Source of the DNA: Prunella strophiata
Taxonomy: Eukaryota > Chordata > Aves > Passeriformes > Prunellidae
NCBI GenBank assembly: GCA_036583965.1
Contig: JAZBQD010000014.1
Location: 54,441,626 to 54,505,625 of the forward strand
Direction of reading: 5' to 3'
Length of the DNA stretch: 64,000 bases
Part shown: positions 61,950-64,000 of the stretch, piece after piece
Layout of the letters: every line of letters starts with the position of its first letter
Position numbering within the stretch: the stretch's first letter is position 1
Position numbers and translations under genes: made by a program
Notes under the pieces: model-generated
What the model saw: the letters and a program-made list of their open reading frames with translations, nothing else
Told to the model about the DNA's origin: nothing
Database searches by the model: none

Positions 61950-62550
61950 TTTTAATGCAAGGTGTGCTCAGTGACAAAAGCTGCTCCATGAGGAAAGACC
62001 AGCTGATAACCAAGGATATGGGAAAGACAGCGCCTTCACTGATGGGGTGCAGCTCCACATACCCAGGCAGGGCTGGATCTGTGACTGACAAGTTCTGGTC
62101 TCACTTTGGTAATCATCAGAGATGGCAAGATAAGAGTCAGCTTCAAGTTCTACCCAAAGCTGCAGACCATTTTGCAAGTCAGAGACAGTAGGAACAGGGC
62201 TGAACACTCAGGGCTGAGACTGAGTGGTCGAGACTGTCAAGGTTGTCAAGCTGAATGGTCAAGATGTCCCAGCTGAGACTGGTCAGGAGAATAAACCCTA
62301 ATCTTTCACTCCAGGCTTAACACAGGCATTCCAGGCCTCCATGCTTAGGAACAACAGTTTGGGTGAGAAAAGTAGGCCCCCCAGTAAAGGATGACCAAAA
62401 TCAGGTCTTCTCATAATGGACACGCACACATTCATCAGCCTGGGTGGGGTTTGGTTACCAATGCAGTGGGGTTGAGGTAACTTTGATGCCACTTCTCTGA
62501 CCTTTGAGAGCAGGCTAATGGATAGGACTGAGGACTAAGGTGTCCAGCAA
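61950..62550. other. GC-richer block with degenerate tandem units; possible unrecognised repeat
   Basis: About 600 bp richer in G+C than the flanks. Near 62197-62286 a GCTGA(G)ACT...GGTC motif recurs four times in diverged form (GCTGAACACTC, GCTGAGACTGAGTGGTC, GCTGAATGGTC, GCTGAGACTGGTC). An AATAAA follows at 62290-62295. Such a layout, with repeats ahead of a poly(A) signal, occurs in some LTRs, but I found no matching termini or target duplication and recognise no family. Confidence 0.3.
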
Positions 62551-62644
62551 AGAAAAAAGAGACAATGGTGCAAGATGCAGCAGGGGAAATGACAAAGCAG
62601 CAATTCATAAAAGAAAAATCTTCATTATTGGAATGGACAAGCCC
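62551..62644. other. Short unique spacer before CR1
   Basis: Nothing recognised. Confidence 0.4.
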
Positions 62645-62784
62645 AGACAGCTTGTGAAATCTCTAACCTTGGGGAGGACCTCAAGTGACCTGGTCTAACT
62701 TTGAAACTAGATCTGTTTTGAGCAGGAGAATAGACAAAATTACCCCCAGAAAGCCTTTCCAAACTCTTTGTTCTATAATTCTAG
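62645..62784 (+). mobile_element. CR1 LINE 3' tail, sense orientation, decayed
   Basis: 'CAGACAGCTTGTGAAATCTC', 'CCTTGGGGAGGACCTCAAGTGACCTGGTCTAAC', 'TTTTGAGCAGGAGAATAGAC' and 'GAAAGCCTTTCCAAACTC' follow the CR1 order (GTGGAATCTCC...TTGGAG...CTCTAG...TTGAGCAGG...TTGGACTAGATGACC...CCTTCCAACC). It ends in TTCTATAATTCTAG, a decayed octamer pair. Same subfamily type as 36629-36765 but more diverged. Confidence 0.72.
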
Positions 62785-64000
62785 TACAGAAGGATTTCAA
62801 TGATTTTCTGGCAAACATTTATTTTATAACCTTCTTATCCCAATGCAATAACTGCAAGAAAAAAAAACAAAAACAAACTTTTGAAAGTTGGCTGATTTCT
62901 TCATATATTTATTCAAAAGGGCAAATCAAATACTAAACTAGAATTTTAATTCAGTTGAGCACACCCAAATCTCATCAGAAATGAACAATTGGGCCTGTAC
63001 AGAGTAAGAAAATACTATGGCTCATTAACTAAATACTGAGTTTTTTCCTGCCACTCTGTGTTTCCAGAAGCCTTATCCCTGAGTTGTCTTCCCAGATATT
63101 ACACTTTGAAATAGACACTGCATTGGCTAATAAATATAAATGTTTCAGCAAAATTCTGTATTGACTTCTTGAAAATTTAAGGAATATGGGATTTTTGAAA
63201 TGTCTATAAATATGTCATTAATTAACTCTTTTTATGCAGGTATTGATAGCAGAACATTGACAGGACCAGAAGGCAAATGTGAAAAGAACAATTTTTAAAA
63301 TATTTCTTGCTGAAGAAGAAAAATGTTGAATAAAATTATTAGGTTCATCCAAATAATGGTGTGGGTTTTTTTACTTGTTTTTGATCCATGGCTGATGGTG
63401 GGTTGTTTAATACACAACTTTCAGAGATGTAAAGATTGTCAGAATAATATATCAGTCTTCCTTATGTGCTCTTTCAAGAGCAATTCTGAATTGAAAAAAG
63501 ATTGATAGGTTTCTTTGCTAGCTTTTTTGTTTTCTTTTAAATCAATCATATGGCACTTGAGGAAAAGACAACTACAAAGGAAAATTGTTTAAAGATTAAG
63601 TGCTATACAAAGAGATGAATTACTGAATGTATTTACTAATTTTAACAGTTACATATCTGTAATTCACTCATGATCATAGGTCATTTTTGCATTCTATCAT
63701 GGGTATTTTTTTCATTCTATCACATTTATATTTTGATTTGAATTTATCAAAATATTTAATATATATATGATACATATGTTTTACAAGTAAAAAATGTCTT
63801 CACTATTCAGAAAGTAGAAAAACCTCACAAGAAAAAATTATAAACTCATAGAGAAAAACATACATTTTATATGAACCTATTGTATTCATAGTGGCTGAAA
63901 TGAAGCTATTCTAATCTCATAGATAGATATATAAGATTAAAATAAATATGAAATATTAGTGGAAAAAAAGTACCCTCTGCAGACCAAACAAATCTTTTCT
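62785..64000. other. Unique AT-rich DNA, no gene recognised
   Basis: No gene, RNA or transposon seen up to the window edge. An AT-alternating stretch lies near 63757-63778. Confidence 0.5.

Overview
This window reads as vertebrate nuclear DNA from a bird, probably a neoavian and plausibly a songbird. It is AT-rich, CpG-poor and has no bacterial-style gene packing. It carries truncated CR1 LINE tails whose 3' ends show the avian octamer pattern (ATTCTATG/ATTCTGTG), and solo LTRs that match endogenous-retrovirus LTR types I know from neoavian genomes. The species assignment is an inference from repeat types, because no database was searched.

I find no protein-coding gene, tRNA, rRNA, CRISPR array or intact mobile element. 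Every open frame is short (135 codons at most), and most are explained by low-complexity DNA, LTR sequence or chance in AT-rich DNA. The best reading is intergenic or deep-intronic DNA.

Layout: 256-898 is a solo LTR with perfect 5-bp target duplications; it carries a pure (TTC)33 tract inside a 125-nt all-pyrimidine run. Antisense CR1 tails lie at 3331-3525 and 6014-6372. A 267-bp exon-like open segment is at 7923-8189 (+), and another exon-like segment at 10693-10853 (-). A (ATCT)n tetranucleotide tract is at 13155-13229. A second solo LTR with perfect 5-bp duplications and a 16-G run is at 19131-19770, followed by a related, truncated LTR in the opposite orientation at 21936-22212 that ends in a perfect hairpin. 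Sense-strand CR1 tails lie at 26682-26920, 36629-36765, 49211-49374 and 62645-62784. A probable third LTR type (minus strand) ends at 39659. A/C-rich low-complexity tracts recur between 30 and 61 kb. Three GC-richer blocks stay unexplained: about 35.78-36.13, 57.2-57.86 and 61.95-62.55 kb.

No gene system is visible, so nothing can be said about genes working together. The most checkable leads are the large uninterrupted TTC tract born inside a retroviral LTR, the phase-0/phase-0 open segment at 7923-8189, the splice-bounded open segments on the minus strand, and the unexplained GC-richer block near 62.2 kb with degenerate tandem units.
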